From JAGVDM01 sp964642315 (GTDB taxonomy: Bacteria; Patescibacteriota; Gracilibacteria; Peribacterales; Peribacteraceae): a stretch of DNA of 64,000 bases. Position 1 is the stretch's first letter. Every line of letters begins with the position of its first letter. Under the pieces are notes generated by a model. It was not told the DNA's origin, did no database searches, and worked only from the letters and a program-made list of their open reading frames with translations. Positions 51,436 through 59,927 of this stretch are shown here, one piece after another. The DNA lies in the NCBI GenBank assembly GCA_964642315.1, contig CAZXOG010000003.1, positions 91,695 to 155,694 of the forward strand, read 5' to 3'. The translations under genes were made by a program, and so were the position numbers.

Positions 51436-51456
51436 TCAATTTTTCATTAATGTCAA
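51428..51456 (-). promoter_or_regulatory. Promoter of the secreted protease gene
   Basis: A perfect TTGACA (51456-51451), 17 bp, TATAAA (51433-51428) on the minus strand. The -35 lies inside the first codons of the divergent methyltransferase gene. Confidence 0.75.
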
Positions 51457-52901
51457 GTACCGAAGCGGTCCAACCACATACGGGCAGTCGTCACACTGTC
51501 ACGATTGAGAAGCTCACCTTCGGGGGTGCGGGCTTGGCGCATGTTGATGGCATGGCGATCTTCGTTCCCGGTGGCATTCCCGGCCAGCAGCTCGATATCA
51601 CTATTACGCGTCGCAAAGAGAACTACTGTGAGGCGAAGATCGAAAAGGTCATCCGAAAATCCAAAGATGAGGTCTTCCCGCGATGCAAACACTTCGTGGA
51701 TTGCGGTGGTTGCGTGTGGCAAAACCTGCCATATGACAAACAGATTTCCTTTAAGGAGGAGATCGTCCGCGAAACCCTCGAGCATCTCACGCCCGTCTCC
51801 GCGGAGGATCGCAAGCGGCTGCCGGGTCGTGTGCTCAAGATCATCCCGAGTCCCCAGGTATTCCACTACCGCAACAAGCTGGAGCTCTCCTTCGGATTCG
51901 AGCGCATGCGCACGGAGCAGAAGGACGGGCGAAAACTCTATTTTGACGAGAATCCGACGATCGGTTTTCACAAGCCGGGGCAGTGGTCCACTGTCCTGCC
52001 GGTCACCGAGTGCCACCTGTACGACGAGCAGCTCCCATCGCTCATTGCCGATGTACAGCGTTTCCTCGTATCCACAAGGATCCCCGTCTACAACCCCAAA
52101 ACGCATAAAGGCGTGCTACGCACGCTGCTCCTGCGGCGCGGCATTCAGACGGGAGAGCAGATGATCGCGTTCATCGTGCATGCCCGAAAGCGCGAGCTGG
52201 AGCCGCTTTTCCAGCACTTCATGCGGTTTGGCGGTCGCAGCGGTCTCAAATCTCTCCTCGTCATCGAGAACATGGGGCTCAACGATAAGCCTGAAAACCC
52301 GCATGTGCACCCGCTCGTCGGAGGCACGACGATCCAGGAGCAGCTCTTCGACCTCCGGTTCGACATTTCGCCGTTCTCCTTTTTCCAAACCAATACTCTT
52401 GCAGCCGAAAAGCTCTACCAGGCGATCGCGGTCGGCGCCGATCTCGGCCCCCGCGACGTGGTGCTCGACGCGTACTGCGGCATGGGGACGATCGGGCAGT
52501 ACCTCGCGCGGTTCTGCGAGAAGGTTGTCGGTATCGAGAGCCATCCCGATGCGGTGGAAGACGCCCTACGCAGTGCCGGGAAGAACCGCATCGGCAACAT
52601 CAGCTTCTACAAGGGACGGGTGGAGCAAGTGCTCGCGCAGCAGCTCAAGCCTGGCGCCAAATACGCGTTTTCCGTCGTTATCCTCGATCCGCCGCGCGCG
52701 GGGCTGCACCCGCAGGCGCGGGAATCCGTCGTGCAGCATGCGCCGCAGAAGATCATCTATGTTTCCTGCAATCCCGCCACGTTCGCGCGCGATCTGGGGT
52801 TCTTCCTCAAGTCCGGCTACGAGCTCCGCTCCGTGCAACCGGTCGATATGTTCCCGCATACGGCGCACATCGAAACGGTTGCGGTGCTGCAGAAGAAATA
52901 G
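51450..52901 (+). CDS. 23S rRNA (uracil-C5)-methyltransferase, RumA/RlmD family
   Basis: A 483-residue AdoMet-dependent methyltransferase. The N-terminal TRAM domain (VTIEKLTFGGAGLAHVDGMAIFVPGGIPGQQLDI) is followed by the [4Fe-4S] motif CKHFVDCGGCVWQNL. FFQTNTLAAEKLYQ begins the catalytic half, which has DVVLDAYCGMGTIGQYLA (AdoMet), VILDPPRAGLHP, and the catalytic Cys in IIYVSCNPATFARDLGFF. It acts on U1939 or U747 of 23S rRNA; which one cannot be told. The ATG at 51450 is placed by the divergent promoter. A hairpin repeat begins five bases after the stop. Confidence 0.92.
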   Translation: MSSTEAVQPHTGSRHTVTIEKLTFGGAGLAHVDGMAIFVPGGIPGQQLDITITRRKENYCEAKIEKVIRKSKDEVFPRCKHFVDCGGCVWQNLPYDKQISFKEEIVRETLEHLTPVSAEDRKRLPGRVLKIIPSPQVFHYRNKLELSFGFERMRTEQKDGRKLYFDENPTIGFHKPGQWSTVLPVTECHLYDEQLPSLIADVQRFLVSTRIPVYNPKTHKGVLRTLLLRRGIQTGEQMIAFIVHARKRELEPLFQHFMRFGGRSGLKSLLVIENMGLNDKPENPHVHPLVGGTTIQEQLFDLRFDISPFSFFQTNTLAAEKLYQAIAVGADLGPRDVVLDAYCGMGTIGQYLARFCEKVVGIESHPDAVEDALRSAGKNRIGNISFYKGRVEQVLAQQLKPGAKYAFSVVILDPPRAGLHPQARESVVQHAPQKIIYVSCNPATFARDLGFFLKSGYELRSVQPVDMFPHTAHIETVAVLQKK

Positions 52902-52905
52902 GACT

Positions 52906-52992
52906 GTTCCTTTTGTCCGGCGACAAAAGGAACCGAAAAACGCCGGCGAGCCAAAGCCCCTTTGCTTGCCCCTTCACCCCCCGTGGCGCGCC
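52906..52992. repeat. Intergenic hairpin repeat, copy B
   Basis: GTTCCTTTTGTC (52906-52917), CGGC loop, GACAAAAGGAAC (52922-52933), then CGAAAAACGCCGGCG, a C-rich stretch and CACCCCCCGTGGCGCGCC. The arms differ from copy A in compensating pairs, while the loop and downstream blocks are conserved. On the minus strand the palindrome CGCCGGCG is followed by TTTTT. Confidence 0.75.
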
Positions 52993-53048
52993 ACCCCACT
53001 CTTCTTCTGTCCCGCCGTGTGCGGAACCTGCTTGATATACTGTCAGTC

Positions 53049-53519
53049 GTGCAACGGATCACGCTCATCACAGTCGGTGCCCCCCGCTCCGTGTGGGTGA
53101 AGGAGGGTGTGCAGGAGTACGTGAACCGCCTCACTGGGCGAGTGGATTTGCGCATTGTTTCGGTGCAGCCGAGCAAGCGCAGAGATCCCAAGCAGCAGCG
53201 TGAGGAGGAATCGGAACGCCTCCTTTCCGCGCTCGAAAAGCAGCAGGGGGTTGTGTGGGTGCTCGATGAACGAGGTAAGGAGTGCACGTCCGCGCAATTC
53301 GCCGCGGGGCTTTCTACCCTTCGTGACGGGGGCACCCCTGTTACTTTTGTTATCGGCGGCGCGTACGGGCTGAGCGACGCGCTCCGGCGGCGCGCCGATT
53401 GTCTGTTTGCCTTAGGTCAGATGACGTTGCCCCACGAACTCTGTTCGCTCGTGTTCCTTGAGCAGCTCTACCGCGCGTTCGAGATCGCCCGCGGCAGCGG
53501 CTACCACCATGAAGGGTGA
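53049..53519 (+). CDS. rlmH: 23S rRNA pseudouridine-1915 N3-methyltransferase
   Basis: A SPOUT methyltransferase of 156 residues, the family's normal length. The start VQRITLITVGAPRSVWVKEGVQEYVNRL is followed by GVVWVLDERGKECTSAQFA and the knot VTFVIGGAYGLSDALRRRAD. The C-terminus LPHELCSLVFLEQLYRAFEIARGSGYHH is diagnostic (YHH). The GTG at 53049 lies seven bases after TATACT (53036-53041), which excludes the longer upstream frame that runs into repeat copy B. Confidence 0.95.
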   Translation: MQRITLITVGAPRSVWVKEGVQEYVNRLTGRVDLRIVSVQPSKRRDPKQQREEESERLLSALEKQQGVVWVLDERGKECTSAQFAAGLSTLRDGGTPVTFVIGGAYGLSDALRRRADCLFALGQMTLPHELCSLVFLEQLYRAFEIARGSGYHHEG

Positions 53520-53543
53520 AGAGAGTCTCGCTATACTCCTGCC

Positions 53544-54281
53544 ATGGGCGAACTTTCCTGGCGCGATCTTCAGGGATCATCGGAGCCGGATGGCATGAGC
53601 CGTGCCGATTGGATCAGCTTGGTCATTCTTGTCGCTGTGTTGTTTCTCGGCGGTGCGGCACTCCTTCCCGTTCGCGATCTGCTCGCTTCTCCGGCGGAGC
53701 TTGCCGCCCGGTATCCTCGGTCGCCCGCGTGGCTCAATCGCTGCGATGCGGCATGCGGAGCGAACGTGAACACGGCGTTCCTGGATGCGCAGCGTCATTG
53801 CGGCGCGTTGGTGCAGCTTTCTGCCGATGACAACCGCACGGATCTCTTTGCGTGGCGGCTCGCGATAGACGACCGCGCGAGCGCGCTCGGATGCCCCGGT
53901 TTCCCTCAGCCAATCGCCGTGATCCGATCCGGTGTGCAGGTTTCCGCCGCCGCGAATTTCCAGCAGGGCGAGTCTGTCCGTAAGGAACGCGAAGCGCAGA
54001 TGCTTGATCTTGCAGCGCAGGAGTTGCAGCGTTTTGAAGCGAGCCTCGCGGATGGCGGCCTCGGTGCGTACGTCACGCGTTTCTCACGCGATCCCGCTGA
54101 TCCCGACATGATCATCCTCACGGTCGGGCCGGAGTGGTTTGCCGTTTCTCAGGGGCGGCAGGAGCAGATCGCCGATGTCTTGCGCCAGAAGTGGGCGGTC
54201 ATCCATGCGCCGGGTCAGCCCACGCTTGCGGAGATTCTCCTCGTGGATTCCGGCGGCCTGATCGTCATTCCCGGCTCTTAA
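53544..54281 (+). CDS. Hypothetical single-pass membrane protein
   Basis: A 245-residue protein with one membrane helix (about 24-44, WISLVILVAVLFLGGAALLPV) and an outer domain of 200 residues. That domain has three Cys near its start (RCDAACGAN, QRHCGALV) plus one in ALGCPGF, which could form disulfides. A Glu/Gln/Leu helix follows (RKEREAQMLDLAAQELQRF). No family recognised. TATACT (53532-53537) ends six bases before the ATG. Its stop overlaps that of the ROK kinase gene on TTAA. Confidence 0.6.
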   Translation: MGELSWRDLQGSSEPDGMSRADWISLVILVAVLFLGGAALLPVRDLLASPAELAARYPRSPAWLNRCDAACGANVNTAFLDAQRHCGALVQLSADDNRTDLFAWRLAIDDRASALGCPGFPQPIAVIRSGVQVSAAANFQQGESVRKEREAQMLDLAAQELQRFEASLADGGLGAYVTRFSRDPADPDMIILTVGPEWFAVSQGRQEQIADVLRQKWAVIHAPGQPTLAEILLVDSGGLIVIPGS

Positions 54282-55162
54282 AGGTTCGCGAGCGGTTTTG
54301 CGAGCAGCGCAGCGCCCATGGTGGCTGCTTCCTGCAGTTCGCCCATGGCGATCGCCGGAGCGGGCGTGCCCGGCAGCAGCCAGCGGAGAAGTTCCTGCTT
54401 GATCCTTTGCATATGTGGTTTGAGCGCCTTGCCGGCGCTGCCGCCGAGCACGAGTACCGAGGGATCGAGGAGGTGCGTGATATTTGTGCAGAGCCACGCG
54501 AGTTCCTGGAAGAGAGCTGGGTGGAGGAACGAGCATGTTTCGCCCTGCAGGTACTGCTTCGGGTCCTTCGCCTGCGCGCAGCGCTTACCCATTGCGCTGC
54601 CAGAGAGGAACTGCTCCGCATCGCCGCGCTTGTCTTCCGTCGCGAACGGCGGAAGACCGGGTTGCAGCAGCATGTGCCCGATCTCTGCGGCGTAGCCGTG
54701 GCTGCCGCGGAAGAGATTCCCGTGCATCACGATGCCGCCGCCCACCCCGGTGCCGAGCGTGATGCCCACGACGATCTCCTGCCCGCGCCCAGCGCCATAC
54801 AGCGCCTCTGCGAGCGTGAAACAGTTCGCGTCATTCTCCACTGCGACGGGGAGCTTAAGCCGTTCCTCCATTTGTCTTTTGAGCGGGGAGCCCTCTGCCC
54901 CTGGGATGTTCGGCAGCATGAGCACCGTGCCGTCTGGCTGGTGCACGAGACCCGGGATTCCGAGGCCCACGGCAACCGTGCTCGTATCCCGCAGGCGTTC
55001 CACCACGTTTACGGTGTCGTCGAGGACATGGCCGAATGCCCTGTCCGCCATTGTCGGAATGCGTTCCTTTTCCTGCAGTTCCCATGTAACCGCATCGTAC
55101 CGTGCGGCATCGGTTTTTGTGCCGCCCAGATCAACGCCGATGACGGTCGGATGCTGCGGCAT
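54278..55162 (-). CDS. ROK family sugar kinase (glucokinase-like)
   Basis: A 294-residue ROK kinase, here likely phosphorylating glucose released by the upstream hydrolases. The ATP site is TVIGVDLGGTKTDAARYD. VGLGIPGLVHQPDG, LPVAVENDANCFTLAEAL, VVGITLGTGVGGGIVMHGNLFRG and HGYAAEIGHM follow. The zinc-binding CxCGxxGC motif of many ROK proteins is not present; the segment reads ATEDKRGDAEQFLSG. Eleven bases separate it from the GH15 stop, with an AAGGA Shine-Dalgarno nine bases before the ATG, so it is the last gene of the glucan operon. Confidence 0.9.
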   Translation of the reverse strand: MPQHPTVIGVDLGGTKTDAARYDAVTWELQEKERIPTMADRAFGHVLDDTVNVVERLRDTSTVAVGLGIPGLVHQPDGTVLMLPNIPGAEGSPLKRQMEERLKLPVAVENDANCFTLAEALYGAGRGQEIVVGITLGTGVGGGIVMHGNLFRGSHGYAAEIGHMLLQPGLPPFATEDKRGDAEQFLSGSAMGKRCAQAKDPKQYLQGETCSFLHPALFQELAWLCTNITHLLDPSVLVLGGSAGKALKPHMQRIKQELLRWLLPGTPAPAIAMGELQEAATMGAALLAKPLANL

Positions 55163-55173
55163 GCGGATGTTCC

Positions 55174-57246
55174 TTACGTGGTAGTTCCGGCGTCGTGTTT
55201 TGCCGCACGCAGTTGCTGTTCCTTCCCAGTGAATTGTAACACCGTTTCCACGAAGGTTGCGTGGCTCCAGGTGAGCGGTGCGACGGAGAGCGGTGCCCCC
55301 GTGAGCGGGTTGAGCTGTTCCGCGAGGAGACCGGTGCCCGATGCATATCGGGCCACCCAGTCGAGTGCCGCCCGGGCTCCGGCGAGTTCCTCCATGGTCT
55401 TCGCGCGCTCGATATCCCACTGCGCGCTCCAGAGCGTGGTGATGATCCACGGATTCCCTGGCACCTCCCTGTTCGGCTGCACCGCCGCGTGGTACACGTC
55501 GTTCGTGTAGCGCGCCATTCCGCCAATGCCTGTGCGGATGGTGAGTGCTTCGCGGAGCTGCGTCATCGTGGAGACCACGCGAGGATCCTCCGCAGGCAAC
55601 ACGCCGAGTTTCCACACAACGCACACGCTCGCGTCCGGCGTGAGGTCGCGTGCCGTCGTCTGTCCGTTCTTGCGCTTGATGCTCTTCACGAACCTGCCCG
55701 CGGATTCATCGTACAGATGAAAGAGCATGGCCTGGCGCATGCTGTCCGCCGCCGACTGGAACCGTTCCGCGTGCACGAAGTGCCCGAGGATGTTGGCGAT
55801 CTGCGTTGCGGCGGTGAGCCCTGCGATCGTACATGCCGTCGTGTAGGTGAAGATGGCGCGGTGCTCTTCCCACGGATCGTAGCTTGCGAGCGGCAACCCT
55901 GTTTTCTCGTCGCGGAATTCCACAAGGAAATTCGCCGCCTGTTGCACGAATGCCTCGAACATTTGCTGAAGGAATTCAAAATCATGGTTCTGTTCGAAGT
56001 GTTTCCAGAGTGCATAGATCACGAGTGCGGTTTCGTCTTCCTGGATCGGTATCTGCGGCTCGCCATCCCGGAACCACGGGTGCCACGAGGAGCCGAGGGA
56101 CATATCGGGGTTGTACTTGTGGAGCAGGTAGCCGTCCGGGGTGATCACCTTCGCGCAGAATTCAAAGAACCGCCGCGTGACTTCCATGTAGCCGGCCTGA
56201 TCGAGCGCCATGCTCACAAACGCGCCATCGCGCGGCCACACGTAGGTGTACGTGTCCCGGTTGAATGCCATGATATCGCTGTCCGCCGCGGCAACGATGC
56301 CGCCGTTGTTGTTGGCGTGCATGCGGATGGTGAGCAGGCTCCGCTTGAAGAGATCGATGAGTTCCGGCGAGAGCGAGCCGAAGTCCAGCGATGTTTTGTT
56401 CACCCAGCTTCTCCAGTAGTTCGAGCAGTTGCGGTGGATGCGGTCGGGCGAATCGCGCAGGATGCGTTCCTGCAGTTCCAGCACCTCGTCGAGCGTCTTC
56501 CCGGCACACAGCCACAGGCACACTTTCGTCTCCCGATCTGCAGTGAGTTTGCAGTGGATTGCCACGGTGGAATCCACCGATCCCTGTTCGATGGAGTGCC
56601 GCTGGAGTTCGCCGTCTTCCGCGTCTCTCCACGTGCCTTCCAGCCCCTGATACTCGCTCTTGCCCACGGTGAAGGAGGAGATGCCGCAGCTATGGAGATT
56701 CTCCATGCGCGGCAGCGCCGATGCGTACCGGCCGCCGTGCACGCCGCTCACGCATTCCGTGGGATTATCGGTATTTCCACCGATGAGGAAGTACCGCGTC
56801 TGGCGGTAGTGGATCACGGAGTTCGTAAACGGTTCATAGAATGCCGTGTCCTTCTGCTTGTCGCCGTAGATGTGCAGATCGTGGTGGAAGAAGAGGCGCA
56901 CTTCCTTCTCGTCGTTCTCCAGGTTCTTCACACGGAATCTCCGCAAGAGAATGTTGTAGACCGGATGCACCATGTCCTCCGCGACGATTTTTATGCCGAG
57001 CGCGCTGCAGCGCAGCAGCGATCCGCCGACCATGGTTTCCGGCTTGTAGCGCGGAGTGATTTCCCATGCGGGATCACTCAACCACTTGAACCCGCGGCCC
57101 TTCACCCACGCGCCCACGCGGTGGTGATCCAGATACTCCGAGTGGTCTTCCATTCCCACGTACGGGTAGTAGAAATCGCGCATCTCCATGTGTTCGTCGA
57201 ACGTGGCGAGCATGGAGCCGTTGCCGATGATGAGGGCGCGCGGCAT
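55174..57246 (-). CDS. Glycoside hydrolase family 15 (glucoamylase-like)
   Basis: A 690-residue glucoamylase-type enzyme that removes glucose units from alpha-glucans. The N-terminal beta domain starts ALIIGNGSMLATFDEHMEMRDFYYPYVGMEDH. The (alpha/alpha)6 barrel has FNRDTYTYVWPRDGAFVSMALD, HPWFRDGEPQIPIQEDETALVIYAL, and the first catalytic Glu in SYDPWEEHRAIFTYTTA. The second catalytic Glu is in TGLLAEQLNPLTGAPLSVAPLTWSHATF. There is no signal peptide, so it acts in the cytoplasm on storage glucan or trehalose-like sugars. It lies 12 bases after GH57. Confidence 0.93.
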   Translation of the reverse strand: MPRALIIGNGSMLATFDEHMEMRDFYYPYVGMEDHSEYLDHHRVGAWVKGRGFKWLSDPAWEITPRYKPETMVGGSLLRCSALGIKIVAEDMVHPVYNILLRRFRVKNLENDEKEVRLFFHHDLHIYGDKQKDTAFYEPFTNSVIHYRQTRYFLIGGNTDNPTECVSGVHGGRYASALPRMENLHSCGISSFTVGKSEYQGLEGTWRDAEDGELQRHSIEQGSVDSTVAIHCKLTADRETKVCLWLCAGKTLDEVLELQERILRDSPDRIHRNCSNYWRSWVNKTSLDFGSLSPELIDLFKRSLLTIRMHANNNGGIVAAADSDIMAFNRDTYTYVWPRDGAFVSMALDQAGYMEVTRRFFEFCAKVITPDGYLLHKYNPDMSLGSSWHPWFRDGEPQIPIQEDETALVIYALWKHFEQNHDFEFLQQMFEAFVQQAANFLVEFRDEKTGLPLASYDPWEEHRAIFTYTTACTIAGLTAATQIANILGHFVHAERFQSAADSMRQAMLFHLYDESAGRFVKSIKRKNGQTTARDLTPDASVCVVWKLGVLPAEDPRVVSTMTQLREALTIRTGIGGMARYTNDVYHAAVQPNREVPGNPWIITTLWSAQWDIERAKTMEELAGARAALDWVARYASGTGLLAEQLNPLTGAPLSVAPLTWSHATFVETVLQFTGKEQQLRAAKHDAGTTT

Positions 57247-57258
57247 TAGGGGTGAGGA

Positions 57259-58542
57259 TTAGGGTTGAGCGTGGAGATGGCGCTGCACGCGCTCGCGCAG
57301 ATCGCAGAGCGCGTGGCTAAAACGGCGGTAGGCTTCGTACGGCGATTCGTACGGGCTGAAGTACTTGTGCACGTCGCCGTCGTTCCAGTACTTCGTGCAC
57401 ATGTAGTAGAAGTGGTCGGAGGTCTGGAGCTTGCGCCACTGACGCAGCAGTTCCTCGCTGCCCGTGCGCTTCACGTCGGTTTCCAGCGCGAAGAGCGCGT
57501 CGAGCGCTGCACGCTGGATGCGGTTCTCCTGCCACGCAGAGAGGTCGCGCTCCGTATCCGCCCACGACACGTAGTTGTGCGCGTCGAAGACGTGTTTCTG
57601 GCGGCGGTGATACCGGCGGATCACCTGCGACGGCGTGAGCGCCTCGATGCCGCGTTCCTGCCATATCCGAGGGAGCGACCGCAGGAAATCGAAAATGCCC
57701 GTATCCGCCCACTGGTGTTCCCCGAATGTCTCGTAGTCCATGAACAGGTTCACGCTCGTGCCGCCGCTCCATGTGAGCCAGTCGGTGAAGGTTTCGCTCT
57801 TCAGCGGGTATCCGATCCACGAACGATCCGAGAACCGGAATGCGACGTCGTCGGAGAGGCGGTAGTTCTTGAGGAGCACGGCGATGTCCCGCGGCGCCTT
57901 GCGATGCGGACGGAACTTCCGGATTGCCTTCACGACGTCGCCCGGCAGGAGGAAGCGCGGGGGGATGTAGGGGTCGTTCGGGTTGCGGCCCTTGAGGAGG
58001 ATGTCCGCTCCTTCGGCGAGGATGCCGTCGAATCCCATGAGGCGGGCAATGTGGGCGAGCTCATTGCTGTAGATGAGTTCGGTATTGCGGAAGACGCGCG
58101 GCTTCTGCCCGAAGAGTTCCTCGATCGTCCGCACGTGCGTGCGCACCTGCTCCCCGAATTCCCGGAGCGATTTGAGCGAGCTTAAGGAGTGGTAGAACGT
58201 CTCGGCGAGAAATTCCACCTTTCCCGTTGCCGCGAGGTCCTGGAACGATGCGAGCACATCCTTTCCGTATGCCTCGCACTGTTCCAAAAAAACGCCCGAA
58301 ATCGAGTACGCTACCGAGAAATTCGGATATGCCCTCACGAGTTCCAGCATGAGGCGGTTGGCGGGGAGGTAGCACTTCTCGGCGACCTTCCGGAAAATCT
58401 GCCGGTTCTTCTCCTCATCGAAATACTGCAGGCCTTCCTTGCCGATGTCCGCCGCGCGCAGATCGCGCAGGCGGTACGGCTGGTGCACCTGGAAGTACAT
58501 GCAGATGGCTGGGTTGGCGTGTGTGTTCATGGGATTGTTCAT
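57259..58542 (-). CDS. Glycoside hydrolase family 57 (alpha-amylase/glucanotransferase-like)
   Basis: A 427-residue GH57 enzyme acting on alpha-glucans. Motif 1 is ICMYFQVHQPYRL (His-x-His-type HQP). KVEFLAETFYHSL, RNTELIYSNELAHIARLMGFDGILAEGAD (with the nucleophile Glu region) and NLFMDYETFGEHQW (acid Asp region) follow in the family order. The C-terminal helical bundle has DHFYYMCTKYWNDGDVHKYFSPYESPYEAY. It is cytoplasmic, with no signal. The ATG at 58542 overlaps the stop of the glycosyltransferase (ATGA), which decides the start over the longer open frame. Confidence 0.9.
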   Translation of the reverse strand: MNNPMNTHANPAICMYFQVHQPYRLRDLRAADIGKEGLQYFDEEKNRQIFRKVAEKCYLPANRLMLELVRAYPNFSVAYSISGVFLEQCEAYGKDVLASFQDLAATGKVEFLAETFYHSLSSLKSLREFGEQVRTHVRTIEELFGQKPRVFRNTELIYSNELAHIARLMGFDGILAEGADILLKGRNPNDPYIPPRFLLPGDVVKAIRKFRPHRKAPRDIAVLLKNYRLSDDVAFRFSDRSWIGYPLKSETFTDWLTWSGGTSVNLFMDYETFGEHQWADTGIFDFLRSLPRIWQERGIEALTPSQVIRRYHRRQKHVFDAHNYVSWADTERDLSAWQENRIQRAALDALFALETDVKRTGSEELLRQWRKLQTSDHFYYMCTKYWNDGDVHKYFSPYESPYEAYRRFSHALCDLRERVQRHLHAQP

Positions 58543-59756
58543 GAGCGGATGAGTTGTTCGTAAAGCGAGCGGACGTGATGTGCCTGGTTCTCCCATCGCA
58601 GGTGATGCAGGCTCCGCGGCGCTTCCGATTTGAGCTGCAGGGCGAGCGGTTCCTCCCGCAGGATTGTGAGCACGCAATCCGCCATTTTTTCCGTGTCCCA
58701 GAAATCCACCTTGAAGCCGTGCCCCACCACCTCGCTCACGCCGGATTGTTTGGAGATCACGACCGGCGCTCCGTGCGCGATTGCCTCCAGCGCGACGAGT
58801 CCAAACGGTTCGGAGAGCGATGGCATCACGAAGCAGTCCGCTGATGCGTACAGCTTGCGCGCCTGTGCGGAGTTCACCTTTCCGAGGAACGCAACATTCT
58901 CGCCAAGGCTGAGCTCGCGCGCCTTCGCCACCATTTCGTCGAGCATGTTGCCCTCTCCGGCGACCACGAACTGCACTTCTGGTCTGAGTGCGTGGACTTT
59001 CGCGGCCATTTCCAGGAACTGGATCGGCCCTTTCTGGAGCGTGAGCCGCCCGAGGAAGAGCACCATCGGTGCCTGCTGCTTGCGCCAGGGGAGCACCACC
59101 GCGCTATGACGTGCGGGTCGCAGGTGTTCTTCGCTTGAACCGTTATGCACGACGCAGATTTTGTAGGGGTCGATGCCGTAGTGCTCCACGAGGATATTCT
59201 TCGTGTACTGGCTCACCGCGATAATCCGGTCGGCCGCCTCGAATCCCGTGCGTTCTTGCGCATAGATCCACTCGTTCGGGTGGAAATGTGTTCGGTCCAG
59301 CTCCGTTGCGTGGATGTGCGCGACGAGCGGTTTGCCGTGGTACTTCGCCGCACGCGCCCCCGCGCCGTACGTCATCCAGTCGTGGCAGTGCACGACGTCC
59401 GGGTTCGTATCCCGCGTGAGTTCCACGCTTGTTTCCGCGAAATGCATCACGGCCGCAGGGAGATCTTCTCCATAGACTTGCTGCATTTCCTTGGAGACCG
59501 CGGTGATTTTTCGGAAGTACTGGTCCACCGTCATGTACGGGCTCAACATGCTCCGGATGCGTATGGTTTGCGCGCGCTGCTCTTTCGGGCACCGTACGTC
59601 ATGCTCCTCCGAATGCGTGTGCGGATGAGGGAGGACAAGCGTCACCTGTACGCCGTTGCGGAGGAGTCCGCTCACGAGCCCATGGCACGCCACACCGAGG
59701 CCTCCGAGGTGGAGAGGCGGGTACTCCCAGCCGAACATTAGCGTGTGGATGGACAT
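58539..59756 (-). CDS. GT4/GT5-type glycosyltransferase, glycogen synthase-like
   Basis: A 405-residue GT-B enzyme. It begins HTLMFGWEYPPLHLGGLGVACHGL, the glycogen-synthase-like GGLG loop. PDVVHCHDWMTYGAGARAAKYHG and IAVSQYTKNILVEHYGID follow. The donor site is MVLFLGRLTLQKGPIQFLEMAAKV, then FVMPSLSEPFGLVALEAIAHGAPVV with the E-x7-E motif. With GH57, GH15 and a glucokinase in the same operon, it probably builds an alpha-glucan, but the donor (ADP- or UDP-glucose) is not known. It is the first gene, with a leader of about 34 bases. Confidence 0.87.
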   Translation of the reverse strand: MSIHTLMFGWEYPPLHLGGLGVACHGLVSGLLRNGVQVTLVLPHPHTHSEEHDVRCPKEQRAQTIRIRSMLSPYMTVDQYFRKITAVSKEMQQVYGEDLPAAVMHFAETSVELTRDTNPDVVHCHDWMTYGAGARAAKYHGKPLVAHIHATELDRTHFHPNEWIYAQERTGFEAADRIIAVSQYTKNILVEHYGIDPYKICVVHNGSSEEHLRPARHSAVVLPWRKQQAPMVLFLGRLTLQKGPIQFLEMAAKVHALRPEVQFVVAGEGNMLDEMVAKARELSLGENVAFLGKVNSAQARKLYASADCFVMPSLSEPFGLVALEAIAHGAPVVISKQSGVSEVVGHGFKVDFWDTEKMADCVLTILREEPLALQLKSEAPRSLHHLRWENQAHHVRSLYEQLIRS

Positions 59757-59797
59757 CTTTGTGTTTCTGTTTTCGGTTGTTTTTTACCGATCTGCTC

Positions 59798-59826
59798 ATT
59801 TTAGCACGAATCGCCGCAGGATGGAA
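59798..59826 (-). promoter_or_regulatory. Promoter of the glucan operon
   Basis: TTCCAT (59826-59821), 17 bp with TGC at its end, TAAAAT (59803-59798) on the minus strand: an extended -10. The leader to the ATG at 59756 is about 34 bases, long for this window. Confidence 0.6.
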
Positions 59827-59927
59827 GTCCTTTGCGTCCGTTGCCAATTCTCCATGCCATTTTTGGCTTTTCTCTTGTAAATTCTTCATCAAATAGTGCT
59901 TTTCTCGCATTGGCTATTCTCTCTGCT

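Noticed and set aside
55261..57249. 662-codon plus-strand open frame
   Set aside because: It is antisense to the GH15 gene, which has all family motifs; a shadow.
59599..59910. Short minus-strand ORF (MREKHYLMKNLQEKSQKWHG...)
   Set aside because: The first 50 codons look protein-like, but it runs into the start of the glycosyltransferase in another frame and spans that gene's promoter; no independent support.
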